From positions 162,930,877 through 162,994,876 of the forward strand of contig NC_077234.1 of the NCBI RefSeq assembly GCF_027887165.1: 64,000 bases of DNA. Reading direction: 5' to 3'. The stretch comes from Monodelphis domestica. Its lineage: Eukaryota > Chordata > Mammalia > Didelphimorphia > Didelphidae. Under the pieces are notes generated by a model, which did no database searches, was not told the origin of the DNA, and saw only the letters and a list, made by a program, of their open reading frames with translations. Every line of letters starts with the position of its first letter. Position 1 is the stretch's first letter. Of the stretch, positions 34,561 through 46,099 are shown in pieces. A program made the translations under genes and the position numbers.

Positions 34561-35974
34561 CTGTGATAAATAAAATGTCTTGGGATTGTCTTTGACTCAC
34601 ATCTGACTTGAAAATGCTGCTCTTCTTTGTATCCTCCTGTAACTAGATGGCAGTTTTCTACTAATAGTAATGAATATTCTCTCACATTCAGGAGAGAATA
34701 TTCATTGCTTGGGGGGAATTATTTCCTCTTGATGGATATAACACTATACATGGGCACAAGCACCTGTTCCCATCTGTTCAATCTATAGTCTGAATATTTA
34801 AAATGCATTTTAAAAAGAAGAGAACTGCAGCCTGATATAGCCAAACTTTGCCTAAAAGCATTTGGCAGAGATAGAAGAAAGAGGACCAAAATGTTAAAAT
34901 ATTGTAATAAATATGGGCCAGGCATACTTTTCCCCCTCTGATAGAATCTCAGAAGACTTGTTAAATGACCTACAAAAATATTTATGCAAATGTCCTCTCT
35001 GCTCTCCCCAACTCACTGAAGATTACAATTTTAACAGGAGATTCAAAGAATTCATACTACTTTTCTATTTACCTTTTTATAAACATGAATTTTTTTCAAT
35101 TCAATTTTTCTCCTGCTTTTTTCTCTTTATTGTTATTGTTTATATTTATTGAGAAGGAGTGTGTTGTGTTCACATCCTATGATGAATTCCATTAAAGCTA
35201 CTGTACCAAGCCATGGCCCCTGCTGTAAAAATTAATCTATAATAATTTAAAATATTATATTTTATAAGATTTATTAATAATCACTAGAAGTAACAAAATA
35301 AAACTATGTGCCCCTGGCTAATCTACCTGTTCAAACAGCCCGCTCCCCCAAAGTTTCAACCCAGGAAGCACCGAGAGCAAGACGGAGAACTCCCCACACC
35401 TTATCTTCTGCCTACATCAGCACATATGGACAGAAAGTCAGTGGTTTCCTGGGAAATGTAGGTGAAAGCCACAAGATTTCCAATTATACACCACTAGAAG
35501 GACAGATGCTGTTTGGAAGTTTGGCAACACTGGGGCAAAGATGTGAGGAGTACCTGCTACTAGCATATCACCACCCTCAAAAGAGGCATCTCTAGCAAAA
35601 AAATGTTTGGAGCATGAGGCCAAACCAACGTCTTCCATTTTTCCTTTGCCCTCCATTGCTACCACAAACTCCCTTTCCAATGCCCTCTTACAGCCTTGTA
35701 TTTGTTGTACTGTTGTACTATCTACTGACTATCTACTCTCTTGGATTTTGAATTTGGCCTGATTTCTTATTCCCCAGGAAGCTTCTCCCCATCCCTTCAA
35801 ATTGTCATTCTCACCCCATCCTCCTAAGTGTAACACCCTTATAGTAGTCATTTCATTTTCTATTAACAATACTGAGAAGCAATACAATGTAAATGTGTTG
35901 AGATTAGTGATGTGCTTGTGAATATTTAACAATCAGCTCTTAAAAAAAATGTGTGCACAACATTTTTAAAAGTT
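34561..35974. other. Unassigned DNA
   Basis: It includes a perfect 15-bp inverted repeat at 34,669-34,706. The frame at 35,308-35,595 (95 codons) lies in GC-richer DNA but has no motif and no recognised homologue. Confidence 0.4.
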
Positions 35975-36110
35975 CAACCTTTATCATTAACATTTTCCAT
36001 TATTTTCTTAAGTGTAGACAATCAACAAAATAATTAATCAAATCATGATTTCTAGCATTTGCCAATTTCTGAAGTATAAATATTCACACTGAAAATTTAA
36101 CAATTGGCTC
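35975..36110. repeat. Dispersed ancient repeat, copy 2 (unassigned)
   Basis: Direct-orientation homologue of 22,736-22,870, sharing gtagacaatcaac and cactgaaaatttaacaat. A related 'gaatatttaacaatcagctc' at about 35,921 may be the other end of the element. Confidence 0.6.
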
Positions 36111-36139
36111 TTCTTGCTGTAGGATTATGCCACAGGAAA

Positions 36140-36260
36140 AAAGTCAGCCTTGAAGCCAGAGAGCCTTTAGTTCAAATACTGTCTCTGTCATATGTTGTCT
36201 CTGTGACTCTGAGCAAGATATTTAATATCCAGTGCTCTAGACAGTGTTGCAGAAAAGGTA
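36140..36260 (+). mobile_element. MIR-like SINE (degraded)
   Basis: gccagagagcctttagttca, aatactgtctctgtc and gtgactctgagcaagatatt. Confidence 0.55.
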
Positions 36261-36427
36261 CTGTACCTGCATTGGTAAAGGGAATTTCCTCACCTGAAAG
36301 TTCCCTATTCCAGGGAAATCACAGATTTAATCTTTATCCTCATTCCCAATAATGTTCCAAATGAGAAATTGAACAGTATCATGGTTTTAAGATGGAGTTT
36401 GGTTATAATGTATTAATAATGTTCACA

Positions 36428-36616
36428 TGAAAATAGATTTAGAGGTGGGAGAGACCTTGGAGGATATCTAGTGCAACCCCTTCATTTTACAAATAAGGAA
36501 ATTGAGGCACAAAGGCATTACATGTCTTCCTAAGGTCACACAAATAAGCTAGAAGAGTGAATTTGAGTCACGATTCTCTAATTTCAAAAGTATTCATTTT
36601 CCATTGTACCCTGTTG
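36428..36616 (-). mobile_element. MIR/THER SINE
   Basis: Antisense agatttagaggtgggagaga, ttcattttacaaataaggaa and gtcttcctaaggtcacacaa. Confidence 0.75.
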
Positions 36617-37885
36617 CCAATTTTGCTGTGGAATGACAAGGCTACAGCAAAGTAACATGGGATATGACTATTCCAAGAAAAATATAACTTTTCATTCATC
36701 ATCTTTTATTTAGGATTATTGCTGCATTAATGCAAATTAAAATTTGGCTACATTAAGTCCATATGATAAGGTGTGTGCCAGCTATAAAATACTCCAGAAT
36801 TCTTATAATCTTCAATTCATTCAGCTCTAATACTTGGGTGATTGCCTCATTATATTTTCTTCCTTCTCTAATGCAGATTGCAACATGTTCCACGCCTTCC
36901 TAGATAATCTCATGAGGAAATGCACCAAAAAAAAAAATATATCATCTTAATACCCAGTTTCTGGTGTTGTGTCTCTCTTACACTTATTCGGGATTATTCT
37001 TGGGATTATTGTTGAACCTATGCTCAAAGCCTTTCCAAACTGGGAGGACCTACTGGAAACTGTAACACGCTGGCATAACTTTCAAGTATCTGGGGTCGCC
37101 TCCCCACTGTAGCGAACTTGGGTGGAGGAAGACTTCAATAGAGAAACAACATTAGAAATGTAATAACATTGCCTGGATTTTAGTGAGCTGATAAATAGGA
37201 GGAATGTGAGGTGTTTGTAAATGGTGGCTCAATACTATTTTGACCTTTTAGTAAATTTGACATGAAAATTTAATCTCCCTTAAAATTCATTTTGGAACTA
37301 ATTTACAATTTGTTTAAATGTGATAATAATCCTAATCGTTTTATGAAATTAGGAAGCTTGATCTTTTCAAGGTCCCAACTTAATCCCCATATGAAATGCT
37401 GAGTTCTGAAATGTTGGTCAGAATTGACAAGCTGCTTGAGCCTGGGGAAACAAGCTAGGGACTTTCACTGGAGTAGGAGGCCCAGGAGTGTTTATTGATA
37501 GACTGTCCAATCTGTTTTTGAATCAGGCAGACAAGTTTCAAATTTATTCATAGAACACATTTCACACCTCCTCTGTGTCATAAGTTGAATAAGTCTACAA
37601 CATATTATACCAAAAGGCAAAACTGAAATTGGTTCTATTACCTATTGTTTCAAAATAAGATTTTGAAAGGAAATACAAAATGTGGGGTTTATCCATGTTA
37701 CTCTGAGCTTTGATTGATACAGATCCTTCAGCAACTGCCAAAATTGCTTTGCTCTGATATTAATACACCCTGGGTTTAGGTTCTTGAAAACAAAGTCTGT
37801 GTTTAAGGCACGCTTTGGCTTAATTTCTTCTAAAAACTAGAGCTTCTAAACCTATGCTCCATTTATTTTTAAATATAACATACAA
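36617..37885. other. Unassigned DNA upstream of the full-length L1
   Basis: Nothing recognised. The last 13 bp (atataacatacaa, 37,873-37,885) are the L1 target-site copy. Confidence 0.45.
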
Positions 37886-38678
37886 GAGACTTCTGGTCAA
37901 GATGGTGGCTTAGAGAAAGCTAAAGTTCAGATCTCCGGAAACCCTTCCTTACCCATCTCAAGCTATATGCTCCTAGGGCACCAAAATTCAAAACAAACAA
38001 CAGCATAGACCCCGGGAATCCTCCTCCTGGACCTGGATCAAAAGGTATGGCCCCCCCACAAAAGCCAGAACCTGAGATCACTGGGACCTAAGGGGTAGGC
38101 AGAAGGAAGGTCCCAGGACCCATCCCCCCCAACCCAGAGCGCTGAGTCCGAGGCAGCAGAGGGAACCTCAGAGCCTCAGGGCCGGCTATTCTGTAGGCCG
38201 CTTCCTGAAAACAACCTGACTCAGACAAGGGGGCACCCAACACAGATAGCAGGGAAACAGAGAGGGACGGGGAAGCCTGTAACCCCCTGGCTGGATCCTT
38301 CCATCCCAGTCTCACAGAAGGTCCCTGCCTCAGGGCATACTAAGTTCAACGCAGGGAAAGCTAATCCTATTAGGAGTCCTCGGAGCTCCAGGAAGCCGCG
38401 ACCCCTCCCCCCTCAGAAAGCTGGCTCTTCTGGCCAGCCAAGGCACAGAAACAAACACCCCACGGAAAGGGCCAAGCCAGGCTCAGAGCGTGGAAGTAAG
38501 GCAACGGAGAAGCATCAGGAGGGAACTGAAGAGGGCAGTAACACGGAAATACCAGCAATTCCTGGCTTCCCCAAGAAGACAGAACAACAACTGCATAGAA
38601 TGGACAATTTGCCTAGGGCTAAAACCTCTGAACACCAGACAGAGATAAGAAAAGCTAGTCCTCCCCACTCAGATAGAG
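37886..38678 (+). promoter_or_regulatory. L1 5' UTR / internal promoter
   Basis: 793 bp between the L1 start and the ORF1 ATG, GC-rich at 38,090-38,480 in contrast with AT-rich flanks. A YY1-like motif (caagatggtggc, 37,898-37,909) sits at +13 to +24, as in human L1, where the YY1 site sets the transcription start. That role here is inferred from position and sequence only. Confidence 0.7.
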
Positions 38679-39640
38679 ATGGCAAACTCCACAGAAGCAC
38701 AAAAACCTCAAAATTCCAAGAAAAACAAGAAGAAGGGGGCGACTTTGGACACATTTTATGGAGCAAAAATACAAAATACAGAGAAGATAGAAGAGGAAAC
38801 ACAAGCAAATGCTCTGAAACCTTCCAAAGGAAATGGAAACTCTCCACAAACCCATAAAGAATTTGAATTGGAAAGGATCAAAAAGATGGAAGCCCTCTGG
38901 GAGGAAAAGTGGGAAATAATGCAAAAGAAATTCACACATCTACAAAACCAATTTGACCAAAGTGAAAAGGAAAACCAGGCTTTAAAGGTCAGAATTAGGC
39001 AACTCGAAGACAACGAGCAAGAATTAATAAAGCAAAGCCAAAAGACCAAGAAATTAAAAGAGAACATAAAATATCTCACTGACAAGGTCATAGACTTGGA
39101 AAATAGAGGGAGAAGAGACAATTTAAGAATAATTGGACTTCCAGAAAATCCAGAAATAAACAGCAAACTCGACATCGTAATACAAGATATAATAAAAAAA
39201 ATTGCCCAGAGATTCTAGAACAAGGGGGCAATACAGGCATTGAAAGAGTTCACAGAACACCCTCTACACTAAATCCCCAAAAGACAACTCCCAGGAATGT
39301 AATTTCCAAATTCCAAAGCTTTCAAGCAAAAGAAAAAATCTTACAAGAAGCCAGAAAAAGACAATTTAGATACAAAGGAATGCCAATCATGGTCACACAA
39401 GACCTTGCAAGTTCCACTCTGAATGACTGTAAGGCATGGAACATGATTTTCAGAAAGGCAAGAGAACTGGGCCTTCAACCAAGAATCAGCTACCCATCAA
39501 AACTGACTATATACTTCCAAGGGAAAGTATGGGCATTCAACAAAATAGAAGATTTCCAAGTTTTTGCAAAGAAACAGACCAGAGCTCTGTGGAAAGTTCG
39601 ATATCGAAAAAGAAAAAGCATGGAATACCTGAAAAGGTAA
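38679..39640 (+). pseudogene. L1 ORF1 (RNA-binding chaperone), one frameshift
   Basis: ORF1p is the trimeric RNA-binding chaperone of the L1 RNP. The ATG is in good context (purine at -3, G at +4). The N-terminus is polar; a coiled coil spans about residues 60-145 (repeated EKENQALKVRIRQLEDNEQE-type heptads), followed by the RRM start RRDNLRIIGLPE. The frame ends at 39,218 because an A tract (39,194-39,201) is one base short. In the other frame the rest is open, including RRM/CTD segments (FRYKGMPIMV, ISYPSKL) to the stop at 39,640. Without that slip it would be about 320 aa, a normal length. A sequencing error in the homopolymer is possible. Confidence 0.9.
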
Positions 39641-40166
39641 ATATGAAGGAAAGGGAAAAGGAGAAAAATGTTATCTTTTTCTTTTACTCAAACTCTCTTC
39701 TATAAGGACTACATTTATATCAATCTATGTATATTAACATGTGGGGAAAATGTAATGTGTAAATAGGGGGAAAAGAAAGACCAAATAGAATAATCTTTCT
39801 CACACAAAGATTCACATGGGAAGGGGAGGGGAAGAAAACTCCTATAAGAAGGAGAGGAAGAGGGTTTTTACTTAAACCTTGCTCTCAGGGAAATCAACTC
39901 TGAGAGGGAAGAACATCCAGATCCATTGGGATCTTGAATTCTATCTTACCCAACAAGGGAAGGGAGAAGGGAAAACCAAGGGGGTTGGGGGGAGGGAACA
40001 CAAAAAAGGGAGGGAAGAAGAGGGGGGTGGGGGAGGGAACAAAAAGGGAGGGATTAGAAAGGGAAACATGTCAAGGGAGGGGACAAGGGTAACTGATTTA
40101 AAGTAAATCACTGGACTAAAAGGTAGAGCTGAAGAAGAAAGGTTAGAATTAGGGAAGGATATCAAA
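39641..40166 (+). other. L1 inter-ORF spacer, G-rich polypurine
   Basis: 526 bp between the ORF1 stop and the ORF2 ATG, much longer than the about 60 bp in human L1. 39,955-40,090 has many G3-G6 runs on the plus strand and could form G-quadruplexes in the RNA. Confidence 0.7.
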
Positions 40167-43100
40167 ATGCCAGGGAGTCCACAAGTGACAGTCATAACTT
40201 TGAACGTGAATGGGATGAACTCACCCATAAAATGTAGACGAATAACAGAATGGATTAGAATCCAAAACCCTACCATATGTTGTCTTCAAGAAACACACAT
40301 GAGATGGGTAGACACCCACAAGGTCAGAATTAAAGGATGGAGTAAGACCTTCTGGGCCTCAACTGACAGAAAGAAGGCAGGAGTGGCAATCATGATATCT
40401 GATAAAGCCAAAGCAAAAATAGACCTGATCAAAAGGGATAGGGAAGGTAATTATATTTTGTTAAAAGGGACTTTAGATAATGAGGAAATATCACTAATCA
40501 ACATGTATGCACCAAATAATATAGCACCCAAATTTTTAATGGAGAAATTAGGAGAATTGAAGGAAGAAATAGACAGTAAAACCATATTAGTGGGAGACTT
40601 AAACCAACCATTATCAAATTTAGATAAATCAAATCAAAAAATAAATAATAAAGAGGTAAAAGAAGTGAATGAAATCTTAGAAAAATTAGAATTAATAGAC
40701 ATATGGAGAAAAATAAATAGGGATAAAAAGGAATACACCTTCTTCTCAGCACCACATGGCATATTCACAAAGATTGACCATACATTAGGTCACAGAAACA
40801 TGGCACACAAATGCAGAAAAGCAGAAATAATAAATGCAGCCTTTTCAGATCACAAGGCAATAAAAATAATGATCAGTAATGGTACATGGAAAACCAAATC
40901 AAAAACTAATTGGAAATTAAACAATATGATACTACAAAATCATTTAGTTAGAGAAGAAATCATAGAAACAATTAATAATTTCATCGAGGAAAATGACAAT
41001 GGCGAGACATCCTTTCAAACCTTTTGGGATGCAGCCAAAGCGGTAATCAGAGGTAAATTCATATCCCTGAGTGCATATATTAACAAACAAGGGAGAGCAG
41101 AGATCAATCAATTGGAAATGCAAATAAAAAAGCTCGAAAGCGATCAAATTAAAAACCCCCAGCAGAAAACCAAACTAGAAATCCTAAAAATTAAGGGAGA
41201 AATTAATAAAATCAAAAGTAATAGAACTATTGATTTAATAAATAAGACAAGAAGCTGGTGCTTTGAAAAAACAAACAAAATAGACAAAGTACTGGTCAAT
41301 CTAATTAAAAAAAGGAAGGAAGAAAAGCAAATTAACAGCATCAAAGATGAAAAGGGGGACAGCACCTCCTATGAAGAAGAAATTAAGGCAATCATTAAAA
41401 ATTACTTTGCCCAATTATATGGCAATAAATACACCAATTTAGGTGATATGGATGAATATATACAAAAATACAAACTGCCTAGACTAACAGAAGAAGAAAT
41501 AGAATTCTTAAATAATCCCATATCAGAAAATGAAATCCAACAAGCCATCAAAGAACTTCCTAAGAAAAAATCCCCAGGGCCTGATGGATTCACCAGTGAA
41601 TTCTATCAAACATTCAGAGAACAGTTAATCCTAATACTATACAAACTATGTGACATAATAAGCAAAGAGAGAGTTCTACCAAACTCCTTTTATGACACAA
41701 ACATGGCACTGATTCCAAAACCAGGAAGGTCAAAAACAGAGAAAGAAAACTATAGACCAATCTCCCTAATGAATATAGATGCAAAAATCTTAAATAGGAT
41801 ACTAGCAAAAAGACTCCAGCAAGTGATCAGAAGGGTCATCCACCATGATCAAGTAGGATTTATACCAGGGGTGCAGAGCTGGTTCAATATTAGGAAAACC
41901 ATCCACATAATTGACCACATCAACAAGCAAACCAACAAGAACCACATGATTATCTCAATAGATGCAGAAAAAGCCTTTGATAAAATACAACACCCATTCC
42001 TATTAAAAACACTAGAAAGCATAGGAATAGAAGGGTCGTTCCTAAAAATAATAAACAATATATATCTAAAACCATCAGCTAATATCATTTGCAATGGGGA
42101 TAAACTAGATGCATTCCCAATAAGATCAGGAGTGAAACAAGGATGCCCATTATCACCTCTACTATTTGACATTGTACTAAACATTAGCAGTAACAATTAG
42201 AGAAGAAAAAGAAATTGAAGGCATCAAAATAGGCAAGGAGGAGACCAAGTTATCACTCTTTGCAGATGACATGATGGTCTACTTAAAGAATCCTAGAGAC
42301 TCAACCAAAAAGCTAATCAAAATAATCAACAACTTTAGCAAAGTTGCAGGATACAAAATAAACCCACATAAGTCATCAGCTTTTCTATATATCTCCAACA
42401 CAGCTCAGCAGCAAAAACTAGAAAGAGAAATCCCATTCAAAATCACCTTAGACAAAATAAAATACCTAGGAATCTACCTCCCAAGACAAATACAGGAACT
42501 ATATGAACACAACTACAAAACACTCTCCACACAACTAAAACTAGACTTGAGCAATTGGAAAAACATTAACTGCTCATGGATAGGATGAGCCAATATATAA
42601 AAATGACCATCCTACCCAAACTCATCTATCTATTTAGTGCCATACCCATTGAATTCCCAAAAAATTTCTTTACTGATTTAGAAAAAACCATAACAAAGTT
42701 CATTTGGAATAACAAAAGATCAAGGATATCCAGGGAAATAATGAAAAAAAAAAACACAAATAAGGGGGGCCTTGCAGTCCCAGACCTCAAACTATATTAC
42801 AAAGCAGCAGTCATCATAATAATTTGGTATTGGCTAAGAGACAGAAAGGAGAATCAGTGGAATAGACTGGGGGAAAGCGACCTCAGCAAGACAGTATATG
42901 ATAAACCCAAAGATCCCAGCTTTTGGGACAAAAATCCACTATTTGATAAAAACTGCTTGGAAAATTGGAAGACAGTGTGGTAGAGATTGGGAATTGATCA
43001 ACACCTCACACCCTACACCAAGATAAATTCAAAATGGGTGAAAGACTTAAACATAAAGAAGGAAACCATAAGTAAATTGGGTAAACACAGAATAGTATAC

Positions 43101-43973
43101 ATGTCAGACCTTTGGGAGGGGAAAGACTTTAAAACTAAGCAAGACACAGAAAGAATCACAAAATGTAAAATAAATAATTTCGACTACATCAAATTAAAAA
43201 GCTTTTGTACAAACAAAACCTATGTAACTAAAATCAGAAGGGAAACACCAAATTGGGAAAAAATCTTCATAGAAACCTCAGACAGAGGTTTAATTACTCA
43301 AATTTATAAAGAGCTAAATCAAATGTACAAAAAACCAAGCCATTCTCCAATTGATTAATGGGCAAGGGACATGGATAGGCTGTTTTCAGATAAAGAAATC
43401 AAAACTATTAATAAGCACATGAAGAAGTGTTCTACATCTCTTATAATCAGAGAGATGCAAATCAAAACAACTCTGAGGTATGACCTCACATCTAACAGAT
43501 TGGCTAACATGATAGCAAAGGAAAGTAATGAATGCTGGAGGGGATGTGGCAAATTAGGGACATTAATTCATTGCTGGTGGAGTTGTGAACTGATCCAACC
43601 ATTCTGGAGGGCAGTTTGGAACTATGCACAAAGGGCGATAAAAGAATGTCTACCCTTTGATCCAGCCATAGTACTGCTGGGTCTGTACCCCAAAGAGATA
43701 ATGGGGAAAAAGACTTGTACAAAAATATTCATAGCTGCACTCTTTGTGGTGGCCAAAAACTGGAAAACGAGGGGATGCCCATCAATTGGGGAATGGCTGA
43801 GCAAATTGCGGTATACGTTGGTGATGGAATACTATTGTGCTAAAAGGAATAATAAAGTGGAGGAGTTCCATGGAGACTGGAACAACCTCCAGGAAGTGAT
43901 GCAGATTGAGAGGAGCAGAACCAGGAGAACATTGTACACAGAGACTAATACACTGTGGTATAATCGAACGTAA
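40167..43973 (+). pseudogene. L1 ORF2 (endonuclease-reverse transcriptase), inactivated
   Basis: Intended length about 1,270 codons, normal for L1. The AP-type endonuclease is at the N-terminus: LNVNG, QETH, GDLN (usual form GDFN) and FSDHKA. The reverse transcriptase begins around YRPISLMN, with [12 protein letters not shown] and the catalytic FADD at 42,259-42,270. The C-terminal CX3CX7HX4C motif is at 43,533-43,586. Lesions: a net 2-bp loss near 42,178-42,190, TGA at 42,586-42,588, a 1-bp loss near 42,592-42,600, TAG at 42,981-42,983 and TAA at 43,356-43,358. The first 678 codons stay open, covering the endonuclease and part of the RT. Confidence 0.93.
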
Positions 43974-44321
43974 TGGACTTCTCCATTAGTGGCGGTGTAA
44001 TGTCCCTGAACAATCTGCAGGGATCTAGGAGAAAAAACACTATTCATAAGCAGAGGACAAACTGTGGGAGTAGAAACACCGAGGAAAAGCAACTGCCTGA
44101 ATACAGCGGTTGAGGCGACATGACAGAGGAGAGACTCTAAACGTACACTCAAATGCAAATACTAACAACATGGCAATGGGTTTAAATCAAGATCACATCT
44201 GATACCCAGTGGAATCACACGTCAGCTATGGGGGGTGGGGGGGAGGAAAAGAAAATGATCTTTGTCTTTAATGAATAATGCTTGGAAATGATCAAATAAA
44301 ATATTATAAAATTTAAAAAAT
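43974..44321 (+). other. L1 3' UTR
   Basis: Begins after the ORF2 stop and contains a G-rich tract (44,229-44,246) typical of mammalian L1 3' UTRs. AATAAA lies at 44,295-44,300, followed by an A-rich end. The same 3' UTR is seen in the copies at 51,735 and 61,669. Confidence 0.85.
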
Positions 44322-44334
44322 ATATAACATACAA

Positions 44335-45099
44335 AAACAGACACTAAATCAAGGCAAAGGCAATTAACTAACAAAATAGGAAAGTTAAAAAAATAGAAAG
44401 GGAGACACTCTCCCTTATAAACAATGGCAAACTCTCCCATGGATTCCACTCCCTCTTGTGTTCTTATAGATCTAGTAGAGATCATAATGACCAGAAAGTT
44501 GAAGGGAGTTAAGAGATTTAATGCAAGAGATTCAAGCAACAGAAAGAGGAGAGAGAACCAAAAGAAAGAGAGAGGAAGAGAGAGGATCAACACAGAGCCT
44601 GTCTGCAGCTGCATTTGACACCTGCCATCACTAATCTTTGATCGCTCCAGTGCTAGCCTTTTAGTTGTTGAGACCATTGGACCCATCAAATTTTGAGACT
44701 CCTGTGTTCATCTGATAAGCAAATCATTGCATTCTTTTTGCTCACTAGCACTATCACTGTGCATCAAACTCAGGGAGTGGAGATGAATGGATTCAAACTC
44801 TAGTAGAACTAGAAGCACAAGGGGATTTTAGTTTTGAGGAAACAAAAAATAGAAAGCCTACAGCTTCCCACAATTCCCCATTATTTACCTCTTGTTCTGG
44901 TTTCAGCAGATATCCTTTTGCCTTTCTCTGTTGTCACAAGCATAATTTAGATTGGAGGAGAAACAGAGGAAAAGGAGAGCTTGCAAGCAGTAGTTTCAAA
45001 TATATAATGGGACTGAATAGATTCTAAGAACTTGGATGTTGCAGTAGGGCACTACATAACAAAAGAAATTCTTCATGTGGATGTTTCCCTTCTCTATGA
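44335..45099. other. Unassigned DNA
   Basis: Purine-rich at 44,520-44,590. Nothing recognised; an old LTR is possible. Confidence 0.35.
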
Positions 45100-45475
45100 C
45101 TTTGCTTACACAATTCCCCCAATCCCTTAATGCCTTTTCTATTCCTTCCAACCTACTTCCAGTCATTGAAATTCTTCTTGTCCTTCAGTATCAAACTAGA
45201 GAATTACATTCTCTTTGAAGAACTTCCCTAACCACAGCCCAGATGGAAATGATCTCTCTCGTCTCTAATTTCTCATACAACCTTCATTGTACTTTTCACA
45301 TTTTAACTTTTATTATGTTTGTATGTGGACTATTTTATCTTCCTATATTATAGACCATTATTTCTTTGTAAAAATGGATTGTGCTGTATAATTTTTCTAT
45401 CTTTAGTGCCAAGCATAATGCCTTGTATCTAATAGACATTTAATAAATATTTATTGATTTGTATTTAATTGAATT
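45100..45475 (+). mobile_element. L2 LINE 3' end
   Basis: tctttgaagaacttccctaa, tctcatacaaccttcattgt, agcataatgccttgtatcta and taataaatatttattgattt form a good L2 terminus. Confidence 0.85.
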
Positions 45476-45499
45476 AACTTTTTAAAAATAACACATTTA

Positions 45500-45685
45500 T
45501 ATTGGTGCTTTAAGCTTTATAAAGTTCATTCTTCATAACTACCTGGTAAGATAAATAGTATATTATTATCCTCACTTTACAAATGAGTTATTAAAGTTTA
45601 TAAAATCAAATTGTTTGCCCATGATCGTATGGCTAGTAAATAATAGGCAGAGATGCATACACAGGTCTCTTGATCAGAAATAAAA
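45500..45685 (-). mobile_element. MIR-like SINE
   Basis: Antisense: tcctcactttacaaatgagt, tgtttgcccatgatcgtatg. Confidence 0.65.
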
Positions 45686-45734
45686 TTTTCTTTTTCCTCT
45701 GCAATTATTACATCTGGTTCTCAGGTGTGTTTTG

Positions 45735-45970
45735 TTTGGAAAATTATGATCATCATCCTTGTCCTTGTAAATGATCTCCTCAAAGGTGCTGTCCTTCATT
45801 CAGGAATATAATCTTTGCATCAGAATCTCCATCCTGACACAAATGGCCTGGTACACTTTTGGAGATTTCGAAATTTCTCGGGATCATTTCTCTTATCTAT
45901 TTGGAACCTCAGAAATTCAGCACATGTCATGTCACCAAAAGTATCCATCAGTTCCCATCTCTGTCCTAGG
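45735..45970 (-). pseudogene. Coding-like relic of an unidentified protein
   Basis: On the minus strand, from 45,970 downward, the frame reads DTFGDMTCAEFLRF and KRNDPEKFRNLQK. A frameshift at about 45,851-45,863 leads to a frame reading YQAICVRMEILMQRLYS, a TGA (plus-strand 45,800-45,802), then MKDSTFEEIIYKDKDDD. Acidic/charged, protein-like text continuing across one shift and one stop suggests a dead coding sequence. I do not recognise the parent. The pyrimidine-rich ...cccttccctag just upstream could be an old splice acceptor. Confidence 0.45.
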
Positions 45971-46099
45971 GAAGGGCTAACTGGTGAGTTTCCAAATTGT
46001 AATGACAGATTTACCTGAAGGACCTTTGGGGTCTCACTAATTTGTTGGTTATATGCTAGTCTAATCAATAAGCTGATATTCTTACCCAAAAACCAGTCT

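Larger units (their letters stand above)
37886..44321 (+). mobile_element. Full-length L1 retrotransposon
   Basis: A complete L1 of about 6.4 kb: 5' UTR (37,886-38,678), ORF1 (38,679-39,640), G-rich spacer (39,641-40,166), ORF2 (40,167-43,973) and 3' UTR with a poly(A) signal and A-rich end (43,974-44,321). A perfect 13-bp target-site duplication, atataacatacaa, lies at 37,873-37,885 and 44,322-44,334, so the 5' end is real. ORF1 has one frameshift and ORF2 has five lesions, so it cannot move by itself. The low lesion count makes it the youngest-looking LINE here. Confidence 0.95.

Noticed and set aside
38515..38847. Antisense ORF of 110 codons over the L1 5' UTR/ORF1, like a primate ORF0
   Set aside because: It overlaps ORF1 coding sequence and reads as its antisense shadow; no support for translation.
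39941..40276. Pro/Phe/Ser-rich antisense ORF
   Set aside because: Product of the G-rich L1 spacer read in reverse.
44345..44700. Possible LTR after the full-length L1
   Set aside because: No defined ends, TATA box or poly(A) signal in LTR spacing.
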